Origin: an uncultured Clostridiaceae bacterium
Lineage (GTDB): Bacteria > Bacillota > Clostridia > Lachnospirales > Lachnospiraceae
NCBI GenBank assembly: GCA_947175805.1
Contig: CAMWOF010000159.1
Location: 1 to 5,978 of the forward strand
Length of the DNA stretch: 5,978 nucleotides
Direction of reading: 5' to 3'
Below are positions 5,937-5,978 of this stretch, piece after piece (the first letter of the stretch is position 1; the number at the start of each line of letters is the position of its first letter). Position numbers and translations under genes: made by a program. The notes under the pieces were generated by a model. It saw only the letters and a program-made list of their open reading frames with translations. It searched no databases and was not told the origin of the DNA.

Positions 5937-5978
5937 ATGATTAATAATAACGTATTTGGAGAATTAGAATATCATTAT
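5937..5978 (+). CDS. Start of a further gene, possible third immunity protein (partial at 3' end)
   Basis: ATG 5937 follows AGGAG (5922-5926) by 10 bases and opens a frame that runs to the window edge, encoding MINNNVFGELEYHY. From memory, an N-terminus with an N(N/K)xFGELEY pattern occurs in small immunity-cluster proteins of the DUF6985/DUF2004 kind. Fourteen residues are too few to assign a family. Its position directly after two SUKH genes, in the same orientation and in AT-rich sequence, fits a third member of the array. Confidence 0.55.
   Translation, partial: MINNNVFGELEYHY

Overview
The window looks like chromosomal DNA of a Gram-positive Clostridia, probably Lachnospiraceae-like. 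This is inferred from strong GGAGG-type ribosome binding sites, a SpoVB-type flippase, a LytTR regulator and the style of the metA and nifS proteins. The species cannot be named from this sequence. The left 4.8 kb are ordinary housekeeping or accessory-core genes of medium GC. Sampled 60-base lines run 58-65% GC in the cysteine desulfurase gene and about 47% in the HAD gene. From about 4784 rightwards the sequence turns AT-rich (sampled lines 28-37% GC) and carries immunity-type genes, so a boundary between core and accessory DNA lies just after the HAD hydrolase gene.

Layout: (1) 1-332, the C-terminal third of homoserine O-acyltransferase MetA, plus strand. (2) 333-461, a gap with a possible LytTR-type direct repeat and a long imperfect hairpin that ends directly before a strong ribosome binding site. 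(3) 462-1181, a LytTR-family response regulator whose receiver domain has lost most of its phosphorylation pocket. (4) 1191-2714 (or 2741), minus strand, a SpoVB/MOP-superfamily polysaccharide or lipid-linked oligosaccharide flippase, convergent with the regulator. (5) 2838-4037, a NifS/IscS-type cysteine desulfurase, divergent from the flippase. (6) 4133-4783, a HAD-superfamily phosphatase of the phosphoglycolate phosphatase type, with its own good promoter candidate. (7) 4844-5335 and 5363-5833, two different SUKH (SMI1/KNR4) family proteins. (8) 5842-5922, a doubtful 26-codon ORF. (9) 5937 to the end, the first 14 codons of another gene with its own ribosome binding site.

The first six genes do not form one pathway. 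They are separate transcription units that happen to be adjacent. The right end fits the known arrangement of polymorphic-toxin immunity arrays, in which several unrelated immunity genes are strung together, often far from a toxin gene. No toxin gene is visible here, so the immunity role is inferred from family membership and context. I found no RNA genes, CRISPR arrays, insertion sequences or integrase/att sites. The most notable points are the pseudo-receiver LytTR regulator with its possible self-binding site and hairpin, and the start of the SUKH array, whose first gene has no ribosome binding site.
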